Source of the DNA: Bacillus infantis
GTDB lineage: Bacteria > Bacillota > Bacilli > Bacillales > Cytobacillaceae
Length of the DNA stretch: 64,000 nucleotides
Assembly: GCF_020171945.1 (NCBI RefSeq)
Contig: NZ_JAIVAP010000010.1
Location: 62,001 to 126,000 of the forward strand
Direction: 5' to 3'
Below the pieces are notes generated by a model. The model was not told the origin of the DNA. It worked only from the letters and a program-made list of their open reading frames with translations, and made no database searches. Within the stretch, counting starts at the first letter, position 1, and every line of letters starts with the position of its first letter. Shown one piece after another: positions 27,719 through 36,457 of the stretch. Position numbers and translations under genes: made by a program.

Positions 27719-28136
27719 TAAGCTCTTAATGATCATGCTGTTTTTGCTCATAGCTATCACTCTGGTTGGTGCGGTGGCATTGGTCGTTTTCATGAAATAT
27801 ACAGACGGTGCAGAGGCAAAAGAGCCTTCAATTGAAGAAGTGCTGGAAGCATCTGTAGACATCAACCAGATTACAACGAACCTGGCCAGCGATGATTTTA
27901 TACGCATCTCCTTCAAGGTTGAGACTGACAGCAAAAAGGCGAAGGAAGAGCTCGAGAAGAGGGATTTCCAGGTCAAGAATATTATCATCCAGGAGCTTTC
28001 AGAGAAGAAGGCGGAAGACCTGCAGGGCAAAGAAGGAAAAATCAGCCTGCAGGAGGACCTTAAATCGAAAATTAACAGCCTGATGCAAAACGGAAAAGTA
28101 GAGAGTGTCTATATCACTGAGTCTCTCCTCCAATAA
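27708..28136 (+). CDS. fliL: Flagellar basal-body protein FliL
   Basis: FliL is a membrane protein near the stator units and influences motor output. The 142-residue product has one N-terminal membrane segment (KLLMIMLFLLIAITLVGAVA) and a periplasm-facing stomatin-like domain ending VYITESLLQ. GGAGGG (27694-27699), inside swrD, lies eight bases before the ATG at 27708, so an in-frame start at 27678 is rejected. Confidence 0.93.
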   Translation: MKNNKLLMIMLFLLIAITLVGAVALVVFMKYTDGAEAKEPSIEEVLEASVDINQITTNLASDDFIRISFKVETDSKKAKEELEKRDFQVKNIIIQELSEKKAEDLQGKEGKISLQEDLKSKINSLMQNGKVESVYITESLLQ

Positions 28137-28180
28137 TCCGGATTTTCCTCGGCAGATTACGAAGATGGAGGTGAGGGTTC

Positions 28181-29179
28181 ATGTCTGGTGAGGTTTTATC
28201 GCAAAATGAAATTGACGCACTGCTTTCCGCTATATCAACAGGGGAAATGGATGCAAATGAATTAAAGAAAGAACAGTCTGAGAAGAAAGTGAAAGTTTAT
28301 GATTTTAAGAGGGCACTCCGGTTTTCAAAAGACCAGGTCAGGAGCCTGACCAGGATTCACGAAAATTTTGCCCGTCTATTGACGACCTTCTTCTCGGCGC
28401 AATTGAGGACATATGTCCAGATCTCTGTGGCTTCGGCCGACCAGATACCATATGAGGAATTTATCAGATCAATTCCTAAAATGACGATATTGAATGTATT
28501 CGAGGTACCCCCGCTTGACGGAAGGATCCTGATGGAGGTCAACCCTAATATTGCCTATGCGATGATGGACCGGATGATGGGCGGCAGGGGTTCGAGCATC
28601 AATAAAGTCGATACATTGACAGAAATCGAGACAAAGATCATGTCCAATACTTTTGAACGGGCATTTGAGCATTTGAGGGAGGCATGGAGCACGATTAACG
28701 AAATCGATCCTTTCCTTGCCGAATTTGAAACCAATCCGCAGTTTCTGCAGATGGTCTCACCTAATGAAACGGTTGTCGTCATATCGCTGAACACCATGAT
28801 CGGCGAAACAAGCGGGATGATTAATATTTGCATTCCCCATGTTGTGCTTGAGCCTATCATTCCCAAGCTTTCTGTCCATTACTGGATGCAGACAGAGAAA
28901 AAGGAAAGGGAGCCTGAGGAGCTCGGCAGGCTTGAGGACAGCATACAAAAGGCACTGGTGCCGGTTTCCGCAGAACTGGGTTCTGCCGATATTTCCATCC
29001 AGGATTTCCTGATGCTTGATCTCGGGGATGTCATTGAGCTGAACCAGGCGATTGACCGTCCGCTGACTATCAAAATCGGGGATATCCCTAAATTTACGGG
29101 GCAGCCCGGTAAGGCGAATAAAAAGCTGGCTATTCAAATACTTGATACATTGAAGGGGGGAGACAGCGATGATGAGTGA
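28181..29179 (+). CDS. fliM: Flagellar motor switch protein FliM
   Basis: FliM is the C-ring protein that binds CheY-P and FliG. The 332-residue protein starts with the CheY-binding peptide VLSQNEIDALL. Then comes a CheC-like middle domain (MTILNVFEVPPLDGRILMEV, MMGGRG) and a C-terminal SpoA domain. GGAGGTGAGGG precedes the ATG. It overlaps fliY by 11 bases. Confidence 0.96.
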   Translation: MSGEVLSQNEIDALLSAISTGEMDANELKKEQSEKKVKVYDFKRALRFSKDQVRSLTRIHENFARLLTTFFSAQLRTYVQISVASADQIPYEEFIRSIPKMTILNVFEVPPLDGRILMEVNPNIAYAMMDRMMGGRGSSINKVDTLTEIETKIMSNTFERAFEHLREAWSTINEIDPFLAEFETNPQFLQMVSPNETVVVISLNTMIGETSGMINICIPHVVLEPIIPKLSVHYWMQTEKKEREPEELGRLEDSIQKALVPVSAELGSADISIQDFLMLDLGDVIELNQAIDRPLTIKIGDIPKFTGQPGKANKKLAIQILDTLKGGDSDDE

Positions 29180-30395
29180 CGATATGCTCTCGCAAGATGA
29201 AATAGATGCCCTTTTAAGAGGAACCGACGACATAGAAGAAGATGATAGTTTTTCAGTTGAAGATTACCTCTCCATGATGGAGCAGGATGCGCTTGGTGAA
29301 ATCGGGAATATCTCTTTTGGCAGTTCTGCCACTGCTTTATCTACACTTTTGAATCAAAAGGTTGAAATAACAACCCCGACTGTTTCTGTCATATTAAAAA
29401 GAAAGCTGCAAGAAGAATTCCCGCATCCGTATGTGGCCATCCAGGTCAGTTATACAGAAGGGTTCTCAGGAAGCAATCTGCTTGTAATCAAACAATCAGA
29501 TGCTGCAATCATTGCTGACCTTATGCTTGGGGGAGACGGGATAAACCCGGCTGATCTGCTTGGCGAGATCCAGCTGAGCGCTGTGCAGGAAGCAATGAAC
29601 CAGATGATGGGTTCTGCTGCGACTTCCATGTCCACCATTTTCAGCAAACGGGTTGATATTTCGCCTCCATCCATTGATATTCTGGATGTGCAGCAAGGGG
29701 AAGGGACAGATAGGATCCCGGATGAGGATATGCTTGTAAAGGTATCTTTCAGGCTGAAAATTGGGGATCTGATTGATTCAAGCATCATGCAGGTGGTCCC
29801 GCTGGAATTTGCAAAAAGGCTAGTTGAAGAGCTTATGAATCCAGGTGCGCAGGCTGAAAACCCGGCTGCAGATTTGAGCAAGCCGGAACCCGTGCAGACA
29901 CAGGAGCCTGCATTCCATCAGCCGCCTGCAGAACCAATGCCTGACATGGCAGCGGCCCCTCAAGGCTATGGACAAGGAACAGGGCAGTACGCAGGGATGG
30001 AACCTCAAATACAGCGCCAGACTGCCCAAACGGCTCCCCAGCATCTTGGGGCCCAGTATCCAGGAGGCCAGGCGCCGCAGGTTCAGCCTGCTGTGTTTTC
30101 AAGCTTCGAGCCCCATCAGCTTCAGGAGGCAGAAACAAAGAATCTGAATATGCTTCTTGACATACCTTTACAGGTTACTGTAGAGCTGGGAAGAACTAAA
30201 CGGTCTGTTAAGGACATTTTAGAGCTTTCCGCAGGATCTATCATTGAGCTGGACAAGCTTGCAGGGGAACCGGTCGATATTCTGGTAAACAGCCGCCTTA
30301 TCGCAAAAGGTGAAGTGGTTGTAATAGAAGAGAACTTTGGTGTCAGGGTCACAGATATCATCAGCCAGAGCGACAGGATCAAAAATTTAAGATAA
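29169..30395 (+). CDS. fliY: Flagellar switch phosphatase FliY
   Basis: FliY is the Bacillus-type C-ring protein that replaces FliN and dephosphorylates CheY-P. The 408-residue protein has an N-terminal CheY-binding peptide (MLSQDEIDALLRG). A CheC-type phosphatase domain follows with two active-site repeats (LGEIGNISFGSSATALS and LSAVQEAMNQMMGSAATSM, each with Glu and Asn). Next is a Pro/Gln-rich linker (about residues 235-315) and a C-terminal FliN-like SpoA domain. ATGs at 29169 and 29172 are both possible behind AAGGGGGGAGA. Confidence 0.95.
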   Translation: MMSDDMLSQDEIDALLRGTDDIEEDDSFSVEDYLSMMEQDALGEIGNISFGSSATALSTLLNQKVEITTPTVSVILKRKLQEEFPHPYVAIQVSYTEGFSGSNLLVIKQSDAAIIADLMLGGDGINPADLLGEIQLSAVQEAMNQMMGSAATSMSTIFSKRVDISPPSIDILDVQQGEGTDRIPDEDMLVKVSFRLKIGDLIDSSIMQVVPLEFAKRLVEELMNPGAQAENPAADLSKPEPVQTQEPAFHQPPAEPMPDMAAAPQGYGQGTGQYAGMEPQIQRQTAQTAPQHLGAQYPGGQAPQVQPAVFSSFEPHQLQEAETKNLNMLLDIPLQVTVELGRTKRSVKDILELSAGSIIELDKLAGEPVDILVNSRLIAKGEVVVIEENFGVRVTDIISQSDRIKNLR

Positions 30396-30416
30396 CTAAT
30401 ATGGGGGTTAAGTATT

Positions 30417-30779
30417 ATGGCACAGAAGATTTTAATAGTGGACGATGCGGCATTCATGCGAATGATGATTAAGGACATCCTGTCCAAGAACGGCTACGAT
30501 GTTGTCGGCGAGGCAGCGGATGGCGCCCAGGCTGTAGAAAAATACAAAGAAACACAGCCTGACCTTGTGACAATGGACATTACGATGCCGGAAATGGATG
30601 GCATCACTGCACTGAAAGAAATCAAAAAGCTTAATCCTTCTGCAAAGGTCATCATGTGTTCTGCAATGGGTCAGCAGGCAATGGTTATTGATGCTATCCA
30701 GGCCGGAGCAAAGGATTTTATCGTTAAGCCTTTCCAGGCTGACAGGGTTTTGGAAGCTATCTCAAAAACCTTAGGCTAA
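30417..30779 (+). CDS. cheY: Chemotaxis response regulator CheY
   Basis: CheY is the single-domain response regulator phosphorylated by CheA; CheY-P binds FliM and, in Bacillus, promotes smooth swimming. The 120-residue receiver has the acidic pair Asp9-Asp10, the phosphorylation site Asp54 in VTMDITMPEMDG, Ser82 and the conserved Lys104 in FIVKPF. GGGGG lies about nine bases before the ATG. Placement between fliY and fliO is the usual Bacillus one. Confidence 0.97.
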   Translation: MAQKILIVDDAAFMRMMIKDILSKNGYDVVGEAADGAQAVEKYKETQPDLVTMDITMPEMDGITALKEIKKLNPSAKVIMCSAMGQQAMVIDAIQAGAKDFIVKPFQADRVLEAISKTLG

Positions 30780-30807
30780 AAGCAATTTTAAAAATAGAGG
30801 GTGCATC

Positions 30808-31497
30808 ATGTTGCAAATAGTTAAACAATTGCTCATAACCCTGCTTCTTGCTGCAGCTGCTCTGCCGGGCCTTCAAACTGTGGTCCATGCAGAGCAGCTG
30901 AATAACAGCGTCAAAGACTGCTTAGAGAAGAAGGCGGGAGATTGCGCAGAGCCTGCAAAGGGAGCCGGCTCGGCTGCAGAAGGAGAAGGATCAGGCGGGG
31001 TTGGAATTAACAGCTGGGATATAGCTAAGATGATTTTTGCAACAGCATTTGTCATTGGCCTGCTATACTTCCTTCTGAAATTCATCAACAAAAAAAGCCG
31101 TTCCTATAAATCTTCCCAGCTTGTCGAAAATCTCGGCGGCGCTTCGCTTGGAGCCAGCAAAAGCATTCAAATCATCAAGGTGGGCAGGCAGCTCCTTGTA
31201 GTAGGTGTGGGTGATAATATACAGCTGTTGAAAGAAATAGATGATGAAGAAGAATATCATCAGATCCTCAATGATTATAACAACAAAATGGAACAGCTTG
31301 TTCAGCCAAGCGATATTGTGACAAAAGTGATTCAAAGAGCAAAGGAAGCCAGAACGGCAAACGCGGCTAAAATAAAATCTGCTGAAGGCAGGAATGGCGA
31401 TTTTCAGTCTGTCTTAAAAGGACAGCTGGAAGAGCTGAGCAAGGAGCGCAAGAAAATTCACCAGGAGATGGAGCAGAAGGGGCCAAAAGATCAATGA
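30808..31497 (+). CDS. fliO: Flagellar export protein FliO (FliZ)
   Basis: FliO helps assemble the FliP-FliQ-FliR export gate. The 229-residue protein has an N-terminal signal peptide-like segment (LLITLLLAAAALPGLQ) and a short extracytoplasmic stretch with two cysteines (DCLEKKAGDC). A membrane segment near residues 75-95 and a charged cytoplasmic FliO domain follow. This is the FliZ/FliO architecture of Bacillus. Sequence conservation in this family is low, so order (cheY before, fliP after, ATGA overlap) carries part of the call. Confidence 0.9.
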   Translation: MLQIVKQLLITLLLAAAALPGLQTVVHAEQLNNSVKDCLEKKAGDCAEPAKGAGSAAEGEGSGGVGINSWDIAKMIFATAFVIGLLYFLLKFINKKSRSYKSSQLVENLGGASLGASKSIQIIKVGRQLLVVGVGDNIQLLKEIDDEEEYHQILNDYNNKMEQLVQPSDIVTKVIQRAKEARTANAAKIKSAEGRNGDFQSVLKGQLEELSKERKKIHQEMEQKGPKDQ

Positions 31498-32159
31498 ATG
31501 AATTTATGGAATTTTTCAATGCAAGCGCCCCTGATAATGTATCCACTTCAGTAAAAATGCTCCTGCTGCTGACGGTTTTATCGCTGGCGCCAAGCATATT
31601 GATTTTAATGACATGTTTCACCAGGATCATCATTGTTCTTTCTTTTGTCAGAACGGCGCTTGCTACCCAGCAAATGCCACCCAACCAGGTGCTTGTAGGC
31701 CTCTCGCTATTTTTGACATTTTTTATCATGGCACCTACCTTCCAGGAGGTGAATGAACAGGCACTGACTCCGCTTTTTAATGAGGAAATCAATCTTGAAC
31801 AGGCCTATGAAAAAGCTTCTGCTCCCTTCAAGGACTTTATGAGCGCTCATACAAGGCAGAAGGATTTGGCTTTGTTCCTGGAATATTCAGGTGCAGAAAC
31901 GCCGGAGTCCATCCAGGATATTCCGCTGACCGCACTGGTTCCGGCATTTGCCATAAGTGAGATAAAAACCGCTTTCCAGATTGGATTCATGATTTTTATC
32001 CCTTTTCTTGTGATTGATATGATAGTTGCCAGTGTACTCATGTCCATGGGGATGATGATGCTTCCGCCGGTCATGATATCACTGCCTTTCAAAATTCTGC
32101 TGTTCGTTCTTGTGGATGGATGGTATCTCGTGGTCAAATCTTTACTACAAAGTTTTTAA
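31494..32159 (+). CDS. fliP: Flagellar export gate protein FliP
   Basis: FliP is the core subunit of the type III export gate. The 221-residue membrane protein has four hydrophobic segments. It contains the family blocks FTRIIIVLSFVRTALATQQMP, split here as FTRIIIVLSFVRTAL and ATQQMPPNQVLVGLSLFLT, and AFQIGFMIFIPFLVIDMIVA. The N-terminal extension before the first segment is short. It overlaps fliO by four bases. Confidence 0.96.
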   Translation: MNEFMEFFNASAPDNVSTSVKMLLLLTVLSLAPSILILMTCFTRIIIVLSFVRTALATQQMPPNQVLVGLSLFLTFFIMAPTFQEVNEQALTPLFNEEINLEQAYEKASAPFKDFMSAHTRQKDLALFLEYSGAETPESIQDIPLTALVPAFAISEIKTAFQIGFMIFIPFLVIDMIVASVLMSMGMMMLPPVMISLPFKILLFVLVDGWYLVVKSLLQSF

Positions 32160-32172
32160 GCAGGTGAGTTAA

Positions 32173-32442
32173 ATGAGTCCCGAAACGGTTATATCGATCG
32201 CAGAGCAAGGGATAATGAGTGTTATATATATAAGCGGGCCGCTTTTGGTGCTTGCGCTTGTCGTGGGGCTGATTGTCAGTATCTTTCAGGCGACAACCCA
32301 GATCCAGGAACAGACCTTGGCATTTGTGCCAAAGATCGTTGCTGTCCTTCTCGGTGTTGTTTTTTTCGGTCCGTGGATGCTCAGCCATATGCTTTCTTAT
32401 ACAAATGAAATATTTTCAAATCTGACTAGATTTGTAGGATGA
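32173..32442 (+). CDS. fliQ: Flagellar export gate protein FliQ
   Basis: FliQ is a small export-gate subunit that wraps around the FliP/FliR core. The 89-residue protein has two membrane segments and the family motif QATTQIQEQTLAFVPKI between them. It follows fliP after 13 bases with GCAGGTGAG as ribosome site. Confidence 0.95.
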   Translation: MSPETVISIAEQGIMSVIYISGPLLVLALVVGLIVSIFQATTQIQEQTLAFVPKIVAVLLGVVFFGPWMLSHMLSYTNEIFSNLTRFVG

Positions 32443-32446
32443 TGAC

Positions 32447-33229
32447 ATGCTAGATTTACTCCCGGCGTTTCCTGCTTTTTTACTGATATTTGTAAGAGTG
32501 ACTTCATTCTTTCTGCTGATGCCGCTCTTTTCTTACCGGTCAATCCCGAACACACATAAAATTGGACTGGGCTTCTTTCTTGCCTGGATCATTTTTTATA
32601 CAGTGGATGCCCCGGTATTGGAGATCAACGGCGCGTATTTTCTGCTTATTATGAAAGAAGCACTGGTTGGACTTGTTATAGGCTTTATATCATATTTAAT
32701 CCTTTCAGCCATTCAAATAGCAGGCGGACTGATCGACTTTCAGATGGGTTTTGCCATCGCCAATGTGATCGATCCGCAAACAGGAGCGCAAAGCCCGCTC
32801 ATGGGCCAGTATTTATACACAATTTCGCTGTTTTTCCTCCTGATGGTCAACGGGCATCACTTGCTCATTGACGGTATTTTCTACAGTTACCAGGCCATAC
32901 CGCTCGACCAGCCGTGGATTCCATTCGGGAATGAAGCTATGGCGGAATATATGCTGAGGGCCTTTAATTCGATGTTCATATCGGCATTCCAGATGTCTGT
33001 GCCGGTGGTCGGCTGCCTGTTCCTGGTGGATGTAGCACTCGGGATTGTAGCAAGGACCGTTCCCCAGCTGAATGTGTTTGTAGTCGGGCTTCCACTGAAA
33101 ATCGGCGTCAGCTTCATTGTTCTTGTCGCTGTTATGAGTGTCATGCTATATGTGGTGTCCCAGCTTTTCGGAGCGATGGCCAGTACAATGAAAGGTCTGA
33201 TGGATCTGATAGGGGGAGCGTCTGGATGA
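32447..33229 (+). CDS. fliR: Flagellar export gate protein FliR
   Basis: FliR completes the FliP5-FliQ4-FliR1 gate. The 260-residue protein is strongly hydrophobic with about six membrane segments, and has the blocks FVRVTSFFLLMPLFSYRSIP, GLIDFQMGFAIANVIDPQTG and VPQLNVFVVGLPLKIG. It overlaps flhB by four bases, as usual. Confidence 0.96.
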   Translation: MLDLLPAFPAFLLIFVRVTSFFLLMPLFSYRSIPNTHKIGLGFFLAWIIFYTVDAPVLEINGAYFLLIMKEALVGLVIGFISYLILSAIQIAGGLIDFQMGFAIANVIDPQTGAQSPLMGQYLYTISLFFLLMVNGHHLLIDGIFYSYQAIPLDQPWIPFGNEAMAEYMLRAFNSMFISAFQMSVPVVGCLFLVDVALGIVARTVPQLNVFVVGLPLKIGVSFIVLVAVMSVMLYVVSQLFGAMASTMKGLMDLIGGASG

Positions 33230-34308
33230 ATAGGATCAGGCTGGATCTACAATTTTTCAGCGGAGAGAAGACAGAAAAGGCCACCCCTAAGAAACGTCAG
33301 GACTCCCGTAAAAAAGGTCAGGTTGCCAAAAGCCAGGATGTTAATACAGCTGTAGTTCTGCTGGCTGTATTCCTGTTTCTCCTGTTTGCAGGCGGATATT
33401 TAAAAAATATCATCATGTATTTGCTGACGCACTCTTTTCAGGAATTCATGCTCATGGAACTGACAGAAAGCAATGTACAGGCAGTCTTCCTGGCAGTCAT
33501 GAAGGAATTGGCTTTGTTTCTGGGGCCGATCATGCTGATTGCCATGATTGCCGGGGCAGCGGCCAATTATATGCAGGTTGGATTTTTATTCTCAACCGAA
33601 GCCATCCAGTTTAAGCTGGAGAAAATCGATCCCATTAAAGGATTTAAAAGGATTTTTTCAATGAGGGCCATTGTGGAGCTGCTGAAGTCGATCTTAAAGA
33701 TCGGTTTTGTCGGTGCCGTCACATTTGTGGTTTTGTGGATGCGGATTGATGAAATCCTGATGCTTTCACAGAAATCTCCGGGGGCTGCGCTGATCACTTT
33801 GGCCAGTCTCACAGTGCAGATGGGCTTATTTGCATCAGCTGCGCTTCTTTTTTTATCTGTCCTGGATTATCTCTATCAGAAGTATGATTTCGAAAAAAAC
33901 ATCCGTATGTCCAAGCAGGATATAAAGGATGAATATAAAAACATTGAAGGCGATCCTTTAATCAAGTCAAAGATCAAGCAGAAGCAAAGAGAAATGGCGA
34001 TGAGCCGCATGATGCAGGAAGTGCCGAATGCTGATGTGATCATCACCAATCCTACCCACTTTGCCATTGCCCTGAAGTATGACGAAGACAAGCAGGATGC
34101 CCCGTATGTGGTGGCAAAAGGCGCAGATTTTGTCGCACAGAAAATTAAATATATAGCTAAAGAAAATGACGTTATTACGGTGGAGAACAGGCCGCTGGCA
34201 AGGGCCCTGTACTCCCAGACCGAAATTGGCAGCACCATACCTGAGGAGTTTTTTAAAACGGTTGCGGAAATCCTCGCTTATGTATACCGCACCAAGAACA
34301 AAATGTAG
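33226..34308 (+). CDS. flhB: Flagellar export specificity-switch protein FlhB
   Basis: FlhB controls the change from rod/hook to filament export after self-cleavage. The 360-residue protein starts LDLQFFSGEKTEKATPKKR, has four membrane segments (about residues 40-210) and a cytoplasmic domain. The autocleavage motif NPTH is at residues 275-278 (VIITNPTHFAIALKYD). It ends at 34308, followed by a 112-base gap. That gap holds small hairpins (GGCC/GGCC, GCCG/CGGC, TGCGT/ACGCA) and a 40-codon frame overlapping flhA, which I do not accept as a gene. Confidence 0.97.
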   Translation: MNRIRLDLQFFSGEKTEKATPKKRQDSRKKGQVAKSQDVNTAVVLLAVFLFLLFAGGYLKNIIMYLLTHSFQEFMLMELTESNVQAVFLAVMKELALFLGPIMLIAMIAGAAANYMQVGFLFSTEAIQFKLEKIDPIKGFKRIFSMRAIVELLKSILKIGFVGAVTFVVLWMRIDEILMLSQKSPGAALITLASLTVQMGLFASAALLFLSVLDYLYQKYDFEKNIRMSKQDIKDEYKNIEGDPLIKSKIKQKQREMAMSRMMQEVPNADVIITNPTHFAIALKYDEDKQDAPYVVAKGADFVAQKIKYIAKENDVITVENRPLARALYSQTEIGSTIPEEFFKTVAEILAYVYRTKNKM

Positions 34309-34420
34309 CAGCAATGAGGCCTGAAGGATCGGCCATGGAAATGCTGCCGATTGAAGCGGCGTTCTTAGTCTGCGTTCCATCGAACCAAGTGCCTTACGCA
34401 TTTCTGTTAGGAGAGAGATT

Positions 34421-36457
34421 ATGTCTGGTAGAGATTTATCGGTTGTCGTCAGTGTGATCCTGATTGTCGCCATGCTTATCATACCGTTTCCATCGTGGCT
34501 GTTAAGCATTTTGATCATCATGAATATATCACTGGCGCTTCTCGTTTTGCTGATTTCCATGAATATGAATGAACCGCTGCAGTTTTCCATCTTTCCATCG
34601 CTCCTGCTGCTGCTGACATTATTCAGGCTTGGACTGAATGTATCCACGACCCGGTCTATTTTATCTAAGGGTGAAGCGGGCGGCGTCGTTGAGACGTTCG
34701 GTACATTCGTTGTCGGCGGCAATGTAATCGTCGGGATGGTTGTTTTCCTTATCCTGATTATTATTCAATTTATCGTAATTACAAAAGGATCTGAGCGTGT
34801 TTCAGAAGTTGCGGCAAGATTTACACTCGATGCAATGCCAGGAAAGCAGATGAGCATCGATGCTGATCTGAATGCCGGGATGATTTCTGAGCATGAAGCA
34901 AGGGAAAGACGGGAAAAGGTCAGCAGAGAAGCTGATTTCTATGGCTCTATGGATGGGGCGAGCAAATTTGTAAAAGGGGACAGTATTGCCGGGATCATCA
35001 TTGTCCTGATCAACCTTATATTCGGGATTGTCATAGGCATGATGCAGCAGGGACTTGGCTTTGCTGATGCGGCCAGCCGCTATTCGCTGCTGACAGTGGG
35101 GGACGGTATCGTCAGCCAGATCCCTGCATTGCTCATTTCAACCGCGACAGGGATTGTCGTGACACGGGCAGCATCGGAAGGGAATCTGGGCAAGGATATT
35201 ACTTCACAGATACTCGCATATCCAAAGATGCTTTATGTAACCGGAGCGACGATATTCCTGCTTGGACTGTTTACGCCTATCAGCAATATCCTTACCTTCC
35301 CGATCGCCGGATTATTTGTTTTTGGCGGATTTATGTTATCAAGGGTGAAGGAGCCTGATAAAGAGCAGCTTCAGGAGATAGAGGAAGAGCTTGAAACGGA
35401 TGAAATGAAGAGTCCGGAAAGCGTGGTCAGCCTTCTGAATGTCGATCCGATTGAATTTGAGTTCGGGTATGGGCTTATCCCGCTTGCCGACGCCAATCAG
35501 GGCGGAGACCTTCTGGACAGGATCGTGATGATCCGCAGGCAGCTTGCGATTGAACTGGGGCTTGTCATTCCTGTGGTGAGAATCAGGGATAATATTCAGC
35601 TGCAGCCGAATGAGTACAGGCTGAAGATCAAAGGCAATGAAATGGCCCGCGGTGAGCTGCTTCTTGACCACTATCTGGCCATGAGCCCCGGGATTGAAGA
35701 TGATAGCATCGACGGGATTGATACGGTCGAGCCTTCCTTTGGGCTCCCTGCCAAGTGGATTACAGAGGAAACGAAAGAACAAGCAGAAATTTTCGGCTAC
35801 ACGGTAGTGGATCCCCCTTCTGTGGTCTCTACCCATATTACTGAAGTCATTAAAGCGAACGCATATGATCTGCTCGGAAGACAGGAGACAAAGCAGCTGA
35901 TTGACCATCTGAAGGAAAGCTACCCGATCCTTGCAGACGAAGTGACGCCAAATCCATTGTCAGTTGGCGAAGTTCAAAAGGTGTTAGCCAAGCTCCTCAA
36001 GGAGAATGTCTCTATCCGCAACTTGCCGATCATCTTTGAAACGCTGGCTGATTTTGGCAAGGTGACATCTGATACAGATCTGCTTACTGAATATGTAAGG
36101 CAGGCGCTGGCACGTCAGATCACCAACCAATATTCCGTACAGGGCGATTCTCTCAAAGTTGTTACATTATCAGGAAAAATTGAAAAGCTGATAGCAGAGG
36201 GCATCCAGCAGACTGAGCATGGGAATTATCTTTCAATGGATCCTGCCGTTTCACAAAGCATCCTGGAATCGATCGCTTCCCAGGTGGAGCAGCTTTCCAT
36301 CATGGATCAGTCGCCTATCGTTCTTTGCTCGCCGGCAGTAAGAATGTATGTCAGACAATTGACAGAACGGTATTTCCCGCTCGTGCCGATTCTTTCATAT
36401 AATGAACTGGAAGCAAATGTAGAAGTACAAAGTGTAGGGGTGGTGAACATCGATTGA
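34421..36457 (+). CDS. flhA: Flagellar export protein FlhA
   Basis: FlhA is the large export-gate component that binds chaperone-substrate complexes and conducts protons. The 678-residue protein has about eight N-terminal membrane segments (to about residue 310). They include the family blocks PSLLLLLTLFRLGLNVSTTR and AARFTLDAMPGKQMSIDADL. A cytoplasmic four-subdomain C-terminal half follows. TAGGAGAGAG precedes the ATG. flhF overlaps its end by four bases. Confidence 0.97.
   Translation: MSGRDLSVVVSVILIVAMLIIPFPSWLLSILIIMNISLALLVLLISMNMNEPLQFSIFPSLLLLLTLFRLGLNVSTTRSILSKGEAGGVVETFGTFVVGGNVIVGMVVFLILIIIQFIVITKGSERVSEVAARFTLDAMPGKQMSIDADLNAGMISEHEARERREKVSREADFYGSMDGASKFVKGDSIAGIIIVLINLIFGIVIGMMQQGLGFADAASRYSLLTVGDGIVSQIPALLISTATGIVVTRAASEGNLGKDITSQILAYPKMLYVTGATIFLLGLFTPISNILTFPIAGLFVFGGFMLSRVKEPDKEQLQEIEEELETDEMKSPESVVSLLNVDPIEFEFGYGLIPLADANQGGDLLDRIVMIRRQLAIELGLVIPVVRIRDNIQLQPNEYRLKIKGNEMARGELLLDHYLAMSPGIEDDSIDGIDTVEPSFGLPAKWITEETKEQAEIFGYTVVDPPSVVSTHITEVIKANAYDLLGRQETKQLIDHLKESYPILADEVTPNPLSVGEVQKVLAKLLKENVSIRNLPIIFETLADFGKVTSDTDLLTEYVRQALARQITNQYSVQGDSLKVVTLSGKIEKLIAEGIQQTEHGNYLSMDPAVSQSILESIASQVEQLSIMDQSPIVLCSPAVRMYVRQLTERYFPLVPILSYNELEANVEVQSVGVVNID

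Noticed and set aside
33967-34722. 251-codon frame on the minus strand across flhB and flhA
   Set aside because: It is antisense to two conserved export genes and to the gap between them, with atypical composition (Ser/Ile/Thr-rich) and no ribosome site.
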